From Yamagishiella unicocca (lineage: Eukaryota > Chlorophyta > Chlorophyceae > Chlamydomonadales > Volvocaceae), in the NCBI GenBank assembly GCA_003116995.1, contig BDSL01000012.1:919001-983000 (forward strand): a stretch of 64,000 bases of DNA, in the 5' to 3' direction. Under the pieces are notes generated by a model that saw only the letters and a program-made list of their open reading frames with translations, was not told the DNA's origin and did not search any database. This document shows, in pieces, positions 9,425 to 28,735 of this stretch. The position numbers and the translations under genes were made by a program. Each line of letters begins with the position of its first letter. Within the stretch, counting starts at the first letter, position 1.

Positions 9425-11227
9425 ATGTTGGACTGGGAGTCCCAAAGGGACAAGGTAGTAAGTAGGTTCTCGCGGATTGCAAGGCTACGGCTGTCCACGT
9501 TTGGCAGGGCGACAGCAGCCGCAGCATATGGGATGCACCGTGTCACCTGCGTGGCACATGGAGCATGGGGGCCTACCCCCAGACACCATAGTGGAAGGGT
9601 TAGAGCGGGTGGCGGCGACCGGGACCTAGCCCCAGATGCTAGGGAGCGTCGCGCAACAGGTGTCCCACAGCGGCTGCTGGTCGGGCACCCATCCCTCGGG
9701 GGCTTTGGGGCCATTGCCCTCAAGGAGCACGTACGGGCGCGCTGGGCTGGTTGGGCCCTGCGTTTTGTACTGGCAATGGCGGGCCCCCGGGAGCGCCGGC
9801 CTCCATGGGTCAGTTGCCTTAGCATTTACCTGAGGGGGGTGCATCCGGCGTTTGGACCTCTGAATCTGTTCACAGCACAAGGCAGGGGTCCGTGGATGGG
9901 AGCGGACGAGATGCCGGCTGATATCCGACGGGTGATCACGGCGCTCGCGGCCTTGCCCCCGGTACAGGACATCGCTAGCGAGCCGCTGGTGCCAGGCCCG
10001 TGGTGTGTACACGCGCCGATTTGGGGCAACCCGCTCCTCCCAGCCTGCCAGTCTGGGCAGGTGGTGGTCGGCAGGAGGCCGGGCTTGGAATACTTACACC
10101 CAGAACTGGTGGGGTGCTGGGCCATTAAGACGTTGGGCGATGTTCTGGCGGCTCGTGATGCACTTCGGGACTTCTTAGTCGCGTCCGAGGCGGCGATGCA
10201 GACGGCGTGGCCAGCGGGCTGGCGGGGGCTCGTCGTCCGAGTCTTAGATCCGCGGTCAAGAGCAGCGAAGACGTTTCTGGGGCTTGATCGGTGGCGGGAA
10301 TGTACGGGGGCGCTGGAAGCATTGCTAGCTGAGGTGCCAACCCCGTGGAAGCAAGCAGCGGCACTGGTGATGCCGGTTTCATCCCAGGGTCTACCCCACG
10401 GTTTACCTGGGATAGAGGAAGTGGGGTCCATGCTCACCGCACGGTTGGGGTGGCGGTTGGGCGGGGGGGAGCCGCTGGCGCTGCGGGATATGACTGTTCG
10501 GGTTGGGACGGCTGTGCAATTGGTCGAGTCCGCGGACGCCCGGCGGGCCGCGCATGAGAAATTTGTGCGCGAAGCGCTTGGGGGGACCGGGGTTGTCCTG
10601 CCCGCCGCCCTGAATGCCTTGCAGCAAGTGTTCCGGCGGCTTTGGTCTGGCATGAAGTGGGAGCCGGCCTATAAGGAGGGATGGTGGCGGTTGGCTGTGG
10701 ATGGGATCCCCCTCCTCGGGAACTCTCATATGCGGACGGCAGCAGCAGCCCCTTGTGGGTGCGGTGTGCCGGCTGGAGAGTCTCCAGGGGCGGGTACCCC
10801 CCGCTTACACCACTTTTGGTTCTGCCCGGTGGCTCAAGCAGTGACTGCCCAACTTGAGACCCAGCTCGGTGCAGGGGTGACACGGGCGCAAGTTTGGTTG
10901 GTGCAAGCACCTACCGGGATACAGTCCTGCGTCTGGGATGTCGTAGTCTTGGCGGCTATTACTGCCATGGAGGTGGGGCGCCGTTTTATGGCCACGGCCT
11001 TGAAAAGGGCGGGGGCTGGTGGTCCCCCTCTTACTCCGGATAGTGGTCTTCTGGATCGCGCCGTTCGCCGAGGGGTGGTGGAGTTTTGGGCCCTTTTGAG
11101 GGGCTTTGCTGCGCTGGGGCTTCCCCAGAAAGGCTGGGATGCAGTGGGGCCTCGGCATCCTTTTTTGCGGGTTGTCGCCAATCGCCTTGTGTGCGGGGGA
11201 CCGGCTGAGGTACTGGTGGACTCCTGA
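9425..11227 (+). CDS. LINE ORF2 C-terminal region with Cys/His knuckle
   Basis: Open frame of about 600 codons downstream of the RT fragment. The start shown is the first ATG in the frame, not a true start, because this is the continuation of a polyprotein. The sequence is rich in Trp, Arg and Leu, as usual for the region after the RT thumb of L1-type ORF2. Near 10755-10830 it reads CGCGVPAGESPGAG and then HHFWFC, a Cys-Cys-His-Cys arrangement like the C-terminal zinc knuckle of LINE ORF2. That it is open over 1.8 kb suggests recent insertion. Confidence 0.6.
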   Translation: MLDWESQRDKVVSRFSRIARLRLSTFGRATAAAAYGMHRVTCVAHGAWGPTPRHHSGRVRAGGGDRDLAPDARERRATGVPQRLLVGHPSLGGFGAIALKEHVRARWAGWALRFVLAMAGPRERRPPWVSCLSIYLRGVHPAFGPLNLFTAQGRGPWMGADEMPADIRRVITALAALPPVQDIASEPLVPGPWCVHAPIWGNPLLPACQSGQVVVGRRPGLEYLHPELVGCWAIKTLGDVLAARDALRDFLVASEAAMQTAWPAGWRGLVVRVLDPRSRAAKTFLGLDRWRECTGALEALLAEVPTPWKQAAALVMPVSSQGLPHGLPGIEEVGSMLTARLGWRLGGGEPLALRDMTVRVGTAVQLVESADARRAAHEKFVREALGGTGVVLPAALNALQQVFRRLWSGMKWEPAYKEGWWRLAVDGIPLLGNSHMRTAAAAPCGCGVPAGESPGAGTPRLHHFWFCPVAQAVTAQLETQLGAGVTRAQVWLVQAPTGIQSCVWDVVVLAAITAMEVGRRFMATALKRAGAGGPPLTPDSGLLDRAVRRGVVEFWALLRGFAALGLPQKGWDAVGPRHPFLRVVANRLVCGGPAEVLVDS

Positions 11228-11599
11228 TCGGATCGGGTTGCCTTGGGGAGCGGGGTTTCCCGTGCTTCATACTTTCTGGTTATATAGGCGTGTTGAGCCC
11301 TGCTAGGGGTCCGTGCCTTATGGGATGAGAGGTGGCGGGTTCCGATGTTTGCATCGTTGCGGCGCTTCACTGGTTCGTCGGGTGATGGGCTGTTCGGTTG
11401 GTTGGTGGCCGGTTCCTGATAGGGAAGCCTCTAGTGCAAATTCCCCCTGGGGTGCTGGCTGTTGCTCTGTATGCCTACGGCCTGTCTACTTGGTGTTCTG
11501 GTGGTTTGCCTTTGTTTCGGTGCATGTCGGTCTTTGTTTCCTCTGTCTTGTTCAGTGTCAGGCGATGCGCCCGATGGTTCTACCTCTTGGTCTGGAACC

Positions 11600-11673
11600 C
11601 ACTGTAACCGTTACAACAACCATCTGCGATCTCGGTTCAGGATGCCATAATAGTTGTTGTAACGGTTACAGTG
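11600..11673. repeat. 21-bp perfect inverted repeat just beyond the LINE 3' end
   Basis: 11600-11620 and 11653-11673 are exact reverse complements (arm CACTGTAACCGTTACAACAA plus C) separated by 32 nt. This could form a stable hairpin. It begins at or within a few bases of the LINE terminus, so it may be the LINE's last part or the target site. Confidence 0.85.
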
Positions 11674-12038
11674 TTGTTATAGCTGCTTTGTTCTCTCTCT
11701 CGATTGTCAATACAATACTGACATGCATGTAAGAACTAAGTTGCAACGCTTCTCTCTCACATCAGCCCCTTTCCAACTGTGTGCTCCGGAGTCCATCACA
11801 GGCCCAAGAGGATCTCAGCAAGGTTGTCGGTGTCATTGTATAAGTCATACACAAGCTGTTGGTAACCAGTGCTGACTGTTAAGCTGCCCTTGGCCTTTTT
11901 CCAGGGGATTTGATTGGTCAGGATCTGTGCACGAGCATCCTTCCATCTCGGCTCCCACCATGTCGGTAAGGCCTACCTGCCCCTACCTGCCCGCTTCCCC
12001 GGGTTCGTGTTCAGTTTCAGTGCCCCTGAGTCAGCGAT

Positions 12039-12990
<952 letters not shown>

Positions 12991-13244
12991 TGGCACGTGG
13001 ATCAATCCTACACTGCACCACCAGCCGTCACTACCACGCACTACCACGAAACAGCTCGTACATCAAAACCCTGAGATAGATGAGTGATTCCATGGCAACA
13101 TTTTGCTGTCTCACTGCGTGCGACTATGAACGATGTACTTCCCTACGACGTAATATACTCGAAACACCGAGTCATTTGCGTTCAATGGCAAAGCGGGTAC
13201 CCTATATATGGCAGTATAAATAGGAGCCGCGTCCAAGGATGTAG

Positions 13245-20370
<7,126 letters not shown>

Positions 20371-22860
20371 CGCTTGTGCCGACGGTATAAGGTGTTCCAG
20401 CCAAGCAGTAGTGCTGTACCTGCAGCAGGCGTATTAAGGCGCCACCATGGCATTATTTTAATGCGAAACTGAAATTCTTGTAACCCAGGCAAGCATGCTA
20501 ACAAGGCACCTGTATGTCTCTATTTGAGGAAATATAGCTTTCTGCAAGTCGTCATCAAGCGATGTGCATGCGCAGCGGCCGTACGTGTGGTGCGGTGCGA
20601 CACGTACGCACACTGCGTGTGGCTGTGTGAGCATGCATGCACGTGACATGAATTCGGGTTGCTCCTGTATGTCATTCCGACTAATTTCCAGGTCGTTGAA
20701 TCAGAGGAAACGCCCTTGTGATAGTAATGCATCAAAGACGAGCTCCATTGGTTGTTGCCCGTGACTTTCGTCCATCTAGGAATTATTGCGATTCCTTGAT
20801 TGCTTGCTCGATCGGGTCCTTCTCTACAGTGGGCCCAGCCCACGGTAGGGTAGTGGCCGCCGGCTATGTAAGCTATCCTGGTCGTGATCGATGATATGTG
20901 GTCGCGATTGATGATATGATTTCAGCCCGGATCAGCTTGTTGATAGATAGCAGCCGCGCGCGAGCGAGGTAGGACGGATGAAGCGTACTACTAGGTGAAA
21001 GGTAACCTAGGTAGGTAGGCAGGGTTCAATTAGTCCGGCGCGCCATGCCACCTACCCTCCCCACCTGCCCTGAGGTAAGACAGCTTGCTTGATGTTGATA
21101 GAAAGAAGTGCAGAATCTCTGGTGAAGGCAAGCTTGGCGCTTGATTGGAGATGTGTGGAACGTATGGTCTTACTTTCACTAAGTACTAGCTACCTCTGCA
21201 GCAGGTCCTGCTTCGAAGCAGGTAGAGCCCGCCAGGTAGGGATTGCGTGTGGATCAGAACATACAGCATATACATGCATACATGAGTAGATCTCCTGGTT
21301 TGGAAAACATTAAGGGTTCGACGGATTAAGTAATCACAGCGAGTCCCTTTATTATGTGTCATGCATGCTCCTAATACGGCCACCGTACATGTATGCCCGT
21401 CCATGTTGTTAGCACGCTGCTACCCTGCTGGTAATAAAACAGAAATGACAGGCAGATACGTAGCCTCACCCCTTTGCCGCCTTGATTAATCACCCTCCTT
21501 ACATCCACCCTTTTCACGCACCCTATCACGCACCGCCCCCCCTAGCCTTCCGCCCACCGCCGGTTTCGTAATTGCCTTCGTTCCTAGTCGCTCGTCCACG
21601 GGCTTTCCGTTTCTGGCAATCCTACCATACTTTCTATTTCCTACTCCAGGCCATCAAGCGTAATAATCAAACAATGTCAACAACATAATAAGCTAAGTAG
21701 GCCATTCCGCTCGTCCTGCTGCGTGGGTACGCCGGAAGTCGATCGACTAACGCAGCAGTACAGCAGAGCACTTGTAATAAGCGAGCTTTGGACAAGCGCG
21801 CTTAGGGTTCTATCAGGCCGCCGGTTTCGTAATCGCCTTCGTTCCTAGTCGCTCGTCCACGGGCTTTCCGTTTCCTACCATACTTTCTATTTTCTACTCC
21901 AGGTCATCAAGCGTAATAATCAAACAATGTCAACAACATAATAAGCTACGTAGGCCATTCCTCTCGTCCTGCTGCGTGGGTACGCCGGAAGTCGATCGAC
22001 TAACGCAGCAGTACGGCAGAGCACTTGTAAGCGAGCTTTGGACAAGCGCGCTTAGGGTTCTATCAGGCCGTCTTTTAGCTACCGCTACTTTTCCTTATTA
22101 CGGTTAGAGAACCGACGAGCATTGAAGTTAGGTGAACATCGAATAGCTAGCCCTTATCCGTCAAAATAAGCGAGGGTACCATACGCTTGGGGTAACGAAT
22201 TTTGGGCAGTATTATGTGGGGAGGTAAGGTGGGAACACGGGAACACGGCCATGACCCGCTATCCTGTCATTCTTGCTTGGCAACACGCTCCGCGGGAACA
22301 CGGTCATTATTACCCGGTAATAATGACCGGGCAGCCGGTCGAGTTGCTTACTGTTCTATGAGGCCAACCACTTGGGGAACAGGTCGTTCATAAATCCGCT
22401 TACACTGTGACATTTGATATATACGGGTTAAGCGGATATATACGGACCTGCAAATTTGCAGACATTTATGACTGAGAAATATGACTGGCGGGTTACATTT
22501 TGATGACTCGCTCGATCGCGCATGCTCGCTCTTTATGACTGGCCCACCATTATTAACGGGTTTACGACTGGGTTTATGACTGACATTATAAATGAAAATA
22601 CACATTATATTCGACCCTTTCCCCGACAACGAATCAAGGCGGGCCCAGCGCGTCGCCAAAGGGGGCAACATAGCTCTATCTGCTGACTTTCCGGAACATG
22701 CATGTCATTATTTGAACGTCGTTTTTTGCCCTGATGGCGTGCGTGCTCCTTGAATGGATCGCATGCTAGAAAGCATCTTGGCACAATGGGTTCCATAATG
22801 TATGGTTTGCGTTATTGTATGGGCTGTGTACCGGTAAGTAATGGGTTGATTGATTAGTAT
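20371..22860. other. Intergenic, AT-richer, no gene seen
   Basis: This is upstream of the protease start and before the nested transposon. No open frame is convincing. It contains direct repeats such as TCATCCGCGGATTATTACCC-like words near 19.94-19.98 kb just inside the gene side, and the 260-bp tandem duplication at 21.56-22.07 kb. The protease promoter should lie just above 20370, but no clear core element is visible. Confidence 0.5.
21556..22070. repeat. Tandem duplication of about 260 bp
   Basis: 21556-21819 and 21820-22070 are near-identical, starting GCCGGTTTCGTAAT and ending GGGTTCTATCAGGCCG. Differences are a 13-bp deletion after TTTCCGTTTC in the second copy and a few substitutions. 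Each copy contains 9-bp inverted arms CTGCTGCGT/ACGCAGCAG. Confidence 0.92.
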
Positions 22861-23592
22861 AGTTGCTTCTGGTGATGAACGCGGCTGACCGGTTCCAGCA
22901 GACTAGTCCGCAAGGACATCCCCCGAGCGATGCTCATGCTACCACGACCGACGCACCCCGCGACGGTCGGTGGCCCACGAAGCAACTGCAGAAGCAGTGA
23001 GAGAAATGTAAGCGACGTAGATCCAGCACCCGAACAGCAGGAGCGAGCAAGTGTGAGCACCACAGACATGGACCGACTGGGCCGGCTCCCCAAGGGGCAG
23101 TCAACATGCGTGACGGATAAACAAATGCAAACTGTAAAATACAATCCTCTAGCTAGTAGGGGCAACCGCGGCCGAACACCCTCGGAGTCGCCTGGAAGCC
23201 CATCTGAGCAACAGAGAAGCCCAACGGCAAGCCTGGCGATACAAACGCCACAGAGACTGGTAGCACATTTACAACATAGCAGCAAATGCAGGCAGCAAAT
23301 GCAGGCAGCAAATGCAGGCGCTATGAGCGCACCAGCGGTGGGAATCGACCCTCCATCCAGGTAGAGCATGCTCCCAACCAATACGACCTCATCTCACACC
23401 AACAGCCGAAGCATCACACACCGGCCTATGATAATGTGCCAGCCCAAATCATGCTGCGTAGCGCGTTGCCCATGGAGCAACATAAGTGTGCATGCGCAAC
23501 TACGTGCACCCAGGCCCTGACCCCTCACATACCTGTAACCAGTATGACCACCCAAAAGCCGACCAGAATATCAGGCATGCAGCAGCTGGTCC

Positions 23593-24069
23593 ATGCAGAT
23601 GGCGCCGCCCGATCCGGGTGGCATGCACGAGCCCCAGCGAAGGAAAAGCCCGCGCCCAACGACGAATATGACCAAGCGCTTCGACCCCAAAGCCTATACA
23701 ATAGGCACATTTAACACTACAAGTATGCCCTCTGCGGCGCCGCTGACAAGAAAGTGTAAGGAGCGCCGACCCGTACAAGCAGGCTCGATACGCCCATCAC
23801 CAGAGGCCTACATACAAACCACCTCTTGTACACAACACACGTATCTACCTCACATACCAACAACAGGCCAACCATGGGTAGGAGATGCAACAACCCCCGG
23901 CATAGGTGGAACGCGGTCGGCCCGGCAGGGTACAACGGCCGGGAGCCGTGGACATGTTGCTGGAGAACGAGCGAGGGGGCAGGGGACGATACCTGCGTGC
24001 TCAACCCCGCCGGGGGCGGCCAGTCCGGGACCTCCGGCCCTGGCCTTAGGTGTGCCGCCATGGATGTAA
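23593..24069 (+). pseudogene. 5' region of Dualen-like ORF, possible APE N-terminal remnant
   Basis: The open frame contains YTIGTFNTTSM followed some 35 residues later by AYIQTT. APE endonucleases begin with a (T/W)N block and then an (I/Q)E(T) block carrying the catalytic Glu. Here that Glu would be Thr, so the fragment would be dead if the assignment is right. Frames change repeatedly between 22.9 and 24.1 kb. The APE C-terminal half lies far downstream at 31.6 kb, so either the element is rearranged or this resemblance is misleading. Confidence 0.35.
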
Positions 24070-25008
24070 ACACTAGCATGGCCTCTAAACCCACTGGGAG
24101 GATGGAGTACCTCGACGAATGTAACGAATGGGCAGTCGAACACTTCCCAGCAGCAGAGGCAGCCATGCATCCAAGACCTCAGCCTGCTGCTAACCCGGTT
24201 AAGCCACGCTGCGAAGCACTGGCTGAATGCAACTGTGTCCTCCCTAGCTCGACTCGTAAACTACGCGACATGGGCAACCTACTTTATGTTGTACTGGACG
24301 GCCTGCCTTGCTCAGTACCTAATAGCAGCGACAGTCTGGCTGCTGGTGGTCGCTGTGGCCGTAGCTGGTGCTTACAACTTCACTGCCAAAACTCGAACTG
24401 CCTGGCTATGGAACATGAGTAACGACACCCTTCCAACAGCACTAAACGCCGCAGGAGTCGTGGTCGCAGCACTACTACCCACTGCTCTCGTGATATGTGC
24501 CAGCCCCCTGACGTGGCGTACCATCCCCCTTGTGGGGGCAGCCGCCCTGCTCATGTGGACGGGGATCCCATAAGTCACATTAGCCAGTGCAATGGCCGTC
24601 CTCGCTCGCCGTACGGGTACTAAGCAGGCCGCTCATCAAGGCAGCCAGGAGGGTGTTCAGCAAGCCCAAATTCCTTACAGTACTGCTGCTGATCTCCTAT
24701 GTCTGCTGCCATATGTGCAGACTGAAGGTGACCGAGCCAACCAGCCTCGCGCTAACCATAGCGCCAACTGCACTTGTCGGGATCCGAACATTCGCCATAC
24801 TGTACCCCTCGGGGAAAAACGAGACCTCTGCAGCCACAGTAATCAATGCAAAACCGCAACACGCACAGACCCCCGCCGACAACCATAAAACGAATACACC
24901 TGCCACAGACGCCAAACTAAGGGGGGGAGATGACGCCACACCTGCCAACGCTACAACACGGCCAAATGAACGCCCTCGCCCGCCGCAACCCACCCGGTGG
25001 CCCCCGCC
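24070..25008 (+). pseudogene. Dualen-like ORF, multi-membrane-segment region
   Basis: Frame 1 (24070-24573) encodes three or four hydrophobic segments (words WATYFMLYWTACLAQYLI, VWLLVVAVAVAGA, VVVAALLPTALVICA and PLVGAAALLMW), then stops at 24573. Frame 2 (24587-25008) continues with FLTVLLLISYVCC and a second hydrophobic stretch, then a Pro/Thr/Lys-rich linker. The frame at 25008 continues in phase into the Josephin-like segment at 30563, so the DIRS insertion split one ORF. One frameshift or lost stop lies near 24573. Confidence 0.55.
24857..25008. repeat. 152-bp direct repeat, left copy (flanks the DIRS-like insertion)
   Basis: Identical to 30411-30562 except for one substitution. Both copies are coding linker of the Dualen-like LINE. 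The left copy runs into the element end and the right copy runs on into LINE coding sequence. Confidence 0.95.
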
Positions 25009-25484
25009 CTATGCGCCCAAAAAGCCATTTTTCAGGAGAAGAAACCCGAAAAATATACATTTTGGTTCGCTGGCCCTGAGACGGGATCGGGATGCAATAC
25101 GACTCCTCCAACCGACTTACAAAGTCCGGAACACCCGTCCGACCTGTCCAAAGCCCACAAAAACCCTCGCCGCCCCGCTAATCGGCTTGGCGATAGCTCA
25201 ACCCACCCCATAAATATAAACCCCCAAACCGAAAGTCCACCGAAAGTCCACTACACTCCAACGACTGACAGACCCTTCGCACCCTCGGGGAGTGCAACCA
25301 AGTAGAGGGGTTGTCGAAACTCCGACGTGGCCTCCGGCCCCCCTCTCAGCCCTCCCCTGGGCATCCTCGTGGCCCTGAGAAGCTAGAGCCGAGCCCCCCT
25401 CGTCGGATCTCCAAAACGGTCTGCATGGCTGCGACCCGACCAAGCGCATGCAGAAACACCCCACCTACCAGTCAGGGATACCGG

Positions 25485-26675
25485 TCACATCGCTTCCACA
25501 ATCTGCATGCGCACCGACGCCGCAGGAACAACGTAGCCGTCTACCGCATCCGACTTCCATCTACCATGCGCCTTAATCGCCTCGCGCTGCGCGCCTCCCG
25601 CCGTAGCTGCGGTCGCCCCCCCCCCGTCGTAAGCTGTGGGCTGAGAACTCTGCTACGTCGAAACCCAGCTGTGGGTATCCTCTCTGGACCTCCCGCAACA
25701 GCGAACGTAACCGATTTGTGAAATCCCCCTTTGCCTACCCCACCGGGCGGGCCCCCCACTGGGCCCCCTTGCAGAATAGCGGGTGCTGCTGGGCGGCCCC
25801 CGCCTCTAGGGCGTTGCTGACGTGGCGAGCCACTATCTGCTCGATCTTGACACCGCTGCCCGAAACCCCCGCTACTCCTCCGCAGCATTCCGAAGAATCC
25901 CTACACCAGACAGCGGGCATCCTGTTCCCGGCCATCCCCATCCGGGGGAACCACCTGGACCTTCGCCGCCAACCAGTCTATCAGCAGTATCCGCAGGAGC
26001 GAAATTGGCATTCCTGACTTGGCCTTCGGCCCCGCCGCCGCCTTACTTCACCCCGACCCTTGCTCGCAGCGCTTGAGTCAAAGTACGTTGCACCATGGGG
26101 TCCTGCCTGATATGCTGCGACGCCGGAATTCCTCGCGACCGTTGCCAGTCCGCCAGCGCTGACAGCGTCCCCTCAATGGTCGATCGCGACCATCTGCTTG
26201 CTGCGTGTACGATGAAAAGACACACGACCACCCGGTTAAGGTCCTTGTCTCTTCCGGGCGGGAAAGCCGTTTCCACGCTCGCGCCCAAGCTCTCCGTAAC
26301 AAACTCCGCAAACCGCCGACGGTGGGCCTCGTAAGTAACTGCCGAGGAGCTGGCAACTGCGCTGCCTGCTAGGTTGACCACCTGGTCGACCAATCCTGCC
26401 ACGTAAGGGCCTCCTTGCCCCGGCTGCAGGCCGGCTTCCGTCAACAGACAGTGGCTACACCAGAACCAGCCCCCTGAGTATGCTCCCGCCGCTAGCCCGA
26501 GGCAGCGGCGGTGCGCTTGGACCAGGCAGCCCTCACAGCGCAAAGTTCCGCCGTCTGCTGGTCTACTGCATACTGCGCACTGCGTCTGTCCCCCGTCCAC
26601 TGCGGGTGGGCGAGAAAAGGGGTCACGGGATACGGAGCACCAAGAGGTCATAGGGGCACGGGTCCGCTTCTTCAC
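25485..26675 (-). pseudogene. PHD finger plus tyrosine recombinase of the DIRS-like element
   Basis: The N-terminus has a complete C4HC3 PHD-finger spacing: CAVC, CEGC, HRRC and WFWCSHC, about residues 30-75. The recombinase N-terminal (core-binding) domain follows, with TYEAHRRRFAEFV and the DW-RSRGIP helix, up to a stop at 26043. In shifted frames downstream come the LGFFGMLRRS box at about 25880 and the box II residues HSLRRGG and HGRWKSDAVDGYV at about 25640-25520. His, Arg, His/Trp and Tyr of the active site are visible, but frameshifts at about 26040 and 25850 break the ORF. The stop is at 25485. Confidence 0.75.
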
Positions 26676-28405
26676 CCCACGGCCACAAACAGAGTCGCCG
26701 CCCGCTGCGGAGCACTCGCAGGATCCTGAAACGCGAAGACTCCCTCCGAACGAACCAGGAGTGCCAGCCCCGGGCTCGCCAATCCGGAACCACCACCGTG
26801 GCCCGAGTGCTGCTGTCTAACACTACCGCGCGCTCGATGACAGCCAAAACTTCCCCGACCAGCTCCTGGGGCGGAAAAGCCCACAACACCTGACCCGCTA
26901 GCTCCGCCTCCCTTCCCAGGACGGAGTTCACGGCGCTGAAGAAACTCCTGCACCCGGGCTGTGCATTGCTGCCCCGCGGATCACAGCAGCAATCGACTGA
27001 GGGACTGTACCTTCCCCCGCCGCAAAGCTCTCGAAAAATGCTGGGCTTAAGCTGCAAATTCTGATCCCGGGCACTGCTGAGCTGCCGGCTAAGACGGTCT
27101 GCCCGCCCATTATCTACCCCCCTTATGTGCTCTGCTCTAACTTCGAAACCGAACTGAATAGCCAAAGCCGCGATCTGCCGCGCGATCTGCCTTCCCTCTG
27201 CAACACGAGTAGAACCTCGAGTAATAGCTGCGACTGCCTGCGTGTTGTCGCAGCGCACTAGTACCCTCCTGCCCGCTAAGGACGCCGCCCAAGATTGCAA
27301 AGCTCTCAAAACTGCCTTCAACTCCAGCCAGGCCACATGGAGGCCCCGTTCTTCGGGCCCCCATTCGCCTTGTACCTCCGAAACCTCCCACGCTGCCCCA
27401 AACCCCTTCCCGCTGGCGTCGGTGAAGACTATTGCTCCGTCTGTCCCCAAAAACTCCCCCCTAACTAAGTCCAAGTCTGCGACGACGCAGCGCTTCACCC
27501 CATCCCACACAGAAGAAACGTCCCCTAAGATGGTCAACCAAAACGTAAGATCGTCCGTGGCTGCAGCAGAGAGGCGGACGGTGGCGGGCGGGCGGTGGAG
27601 AGTGGAAAAGAGGTCATCATATACCGCTTGGAGAAACGAAGCACCCCAGCGGCAGGCTCGAGCGATGAACGTGAGCTTGCCGGCCACGGCCTGAAGCGTT
27701 CTCCGACTCACAGGACCGGTTGCGGCGTCGGTCAACAAACTCGACACGTCCTTAGCGTAACGTGAGCGCTTGCCTGTCGAGATCCGCATCTCCAAAGCTA
27801 CCGTGTCAAACAACATGCCCAAGAAATCCAGCTGCTGTAACGGGACGTCTTTGCCACGGTCCTTGCTGGCGTTCCACTCGAGCCCAAGCTCAGTACCCAA
27901 CTGGTCCAAAACCGCAAAGGCTCCAACCACATCCGCGTGGGTAGCTCCCAAGATAATGAAATCGTCCACATAAACGAAGATAATCACCCGTAGTCCGCGA
28001 CGGTCACATTCCGTCTGGAAAATGGCACAAGCAGATGGCAGATGCTGCAAGATGGTGTTGAGGTCAGGCAGTGGGCAAGTAAGGCAAGCGAGTCATGCAC
28101 TCATTGACCCCCGACCGCGAAGGGTCGATGATGGGGCGCAGGCTGGTGCCATCCTTAACGACGACGAAGAGCGGGTTGATGACCACTGCGAAATCAGCCT
28201 CTGAGCCATGGAGATTGGGGTCGTACTGCTCGGTCTGACCCGACGCCAGGAGCTCGTCGAAATGCTGGCCCAGCCATACACGGTGATCCGGAGTCAAGGG
28301 ATAGTTAGCGAGGTGGTGGGAAAACTGCGGCTGCGTGTGAAACACCCAAGCAGCCTCGTTGCGGATGGCTGTAAGGCAGAGCAACAAACCAACAGAAGCA
28401 GACAA
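26623..28405 (-). pseudogene. DIRS-like reverse transcriptase and RNase H, internally deleted
   Basis: 28405-28064 carries the RT finger motifs (INPLFVVVKDGT, LRPIIDPSRSGVNECM). 28050-26623 carries the YVDD active-site box (FVYVDDFIILG), the LDFLGMLFD thumb region, and a DIRS-type RNase H with IVFTDASGKGFGAAW, HVAWLELKAV, VRCDNTQAV and VDNGRADRLSR. Only about 30 residues separate LPYLP from YVDD, so the palm segment with the first catalytic Asp and the QG box is missing. Together with the frame change at about 28060 this makes the copy defective. Confidence 0.8.
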
Positions 28406-28735
28406 AACTCAACAAAACCAGGCCGCTGCACGAACCCTGGGCCCTTCACGCGGTGCCGACGGAAAACACACGCAGCACACTGCCCTGTCACCCTGGAGAA
28501 AGGGGCCCAATAACGCTGGCGCCAGCGCCTCCCATCACCAGGGAGGAGAGGTGGCCCGTCACATGGCGCCAATCGTCCCCGTCTCCCGGGGGAAGGGGCT
28601 CTTACCTATAAAGACGCCCTCGCTGTCCACTGCAGTTCCCGCTGTTTCTTCGTCGCCGCACGCCACTGACGGCGGAACTAAGAAAACCCCCTCAAAGGTG
28701 GAACCTTCCCGGCTCCCAGCGGGCTGCTCTGAGAG

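Larger units (their letters stand above)
8993..11608 (+). mobile_element. 5'-truncated L1-type non-LTR retrotransposon
   Basis: The left end starts inside the reverse transcriptase. RT motif QGCPLAPLLYLF is at about 9065-9105 and the catalytic box QFADD is at about 9191-9205. A frameshift and an in-frame stop follow before the LNLDKVELLPIG-like block. A 600-codon open frame then runs to 11227 and the 3' untranslated region ends near 11608, shared with the inverted fragment at 1-344. The clade call (L1-like) rests on RT and C-terminal layout and is moderate. Confidence 0.75.
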
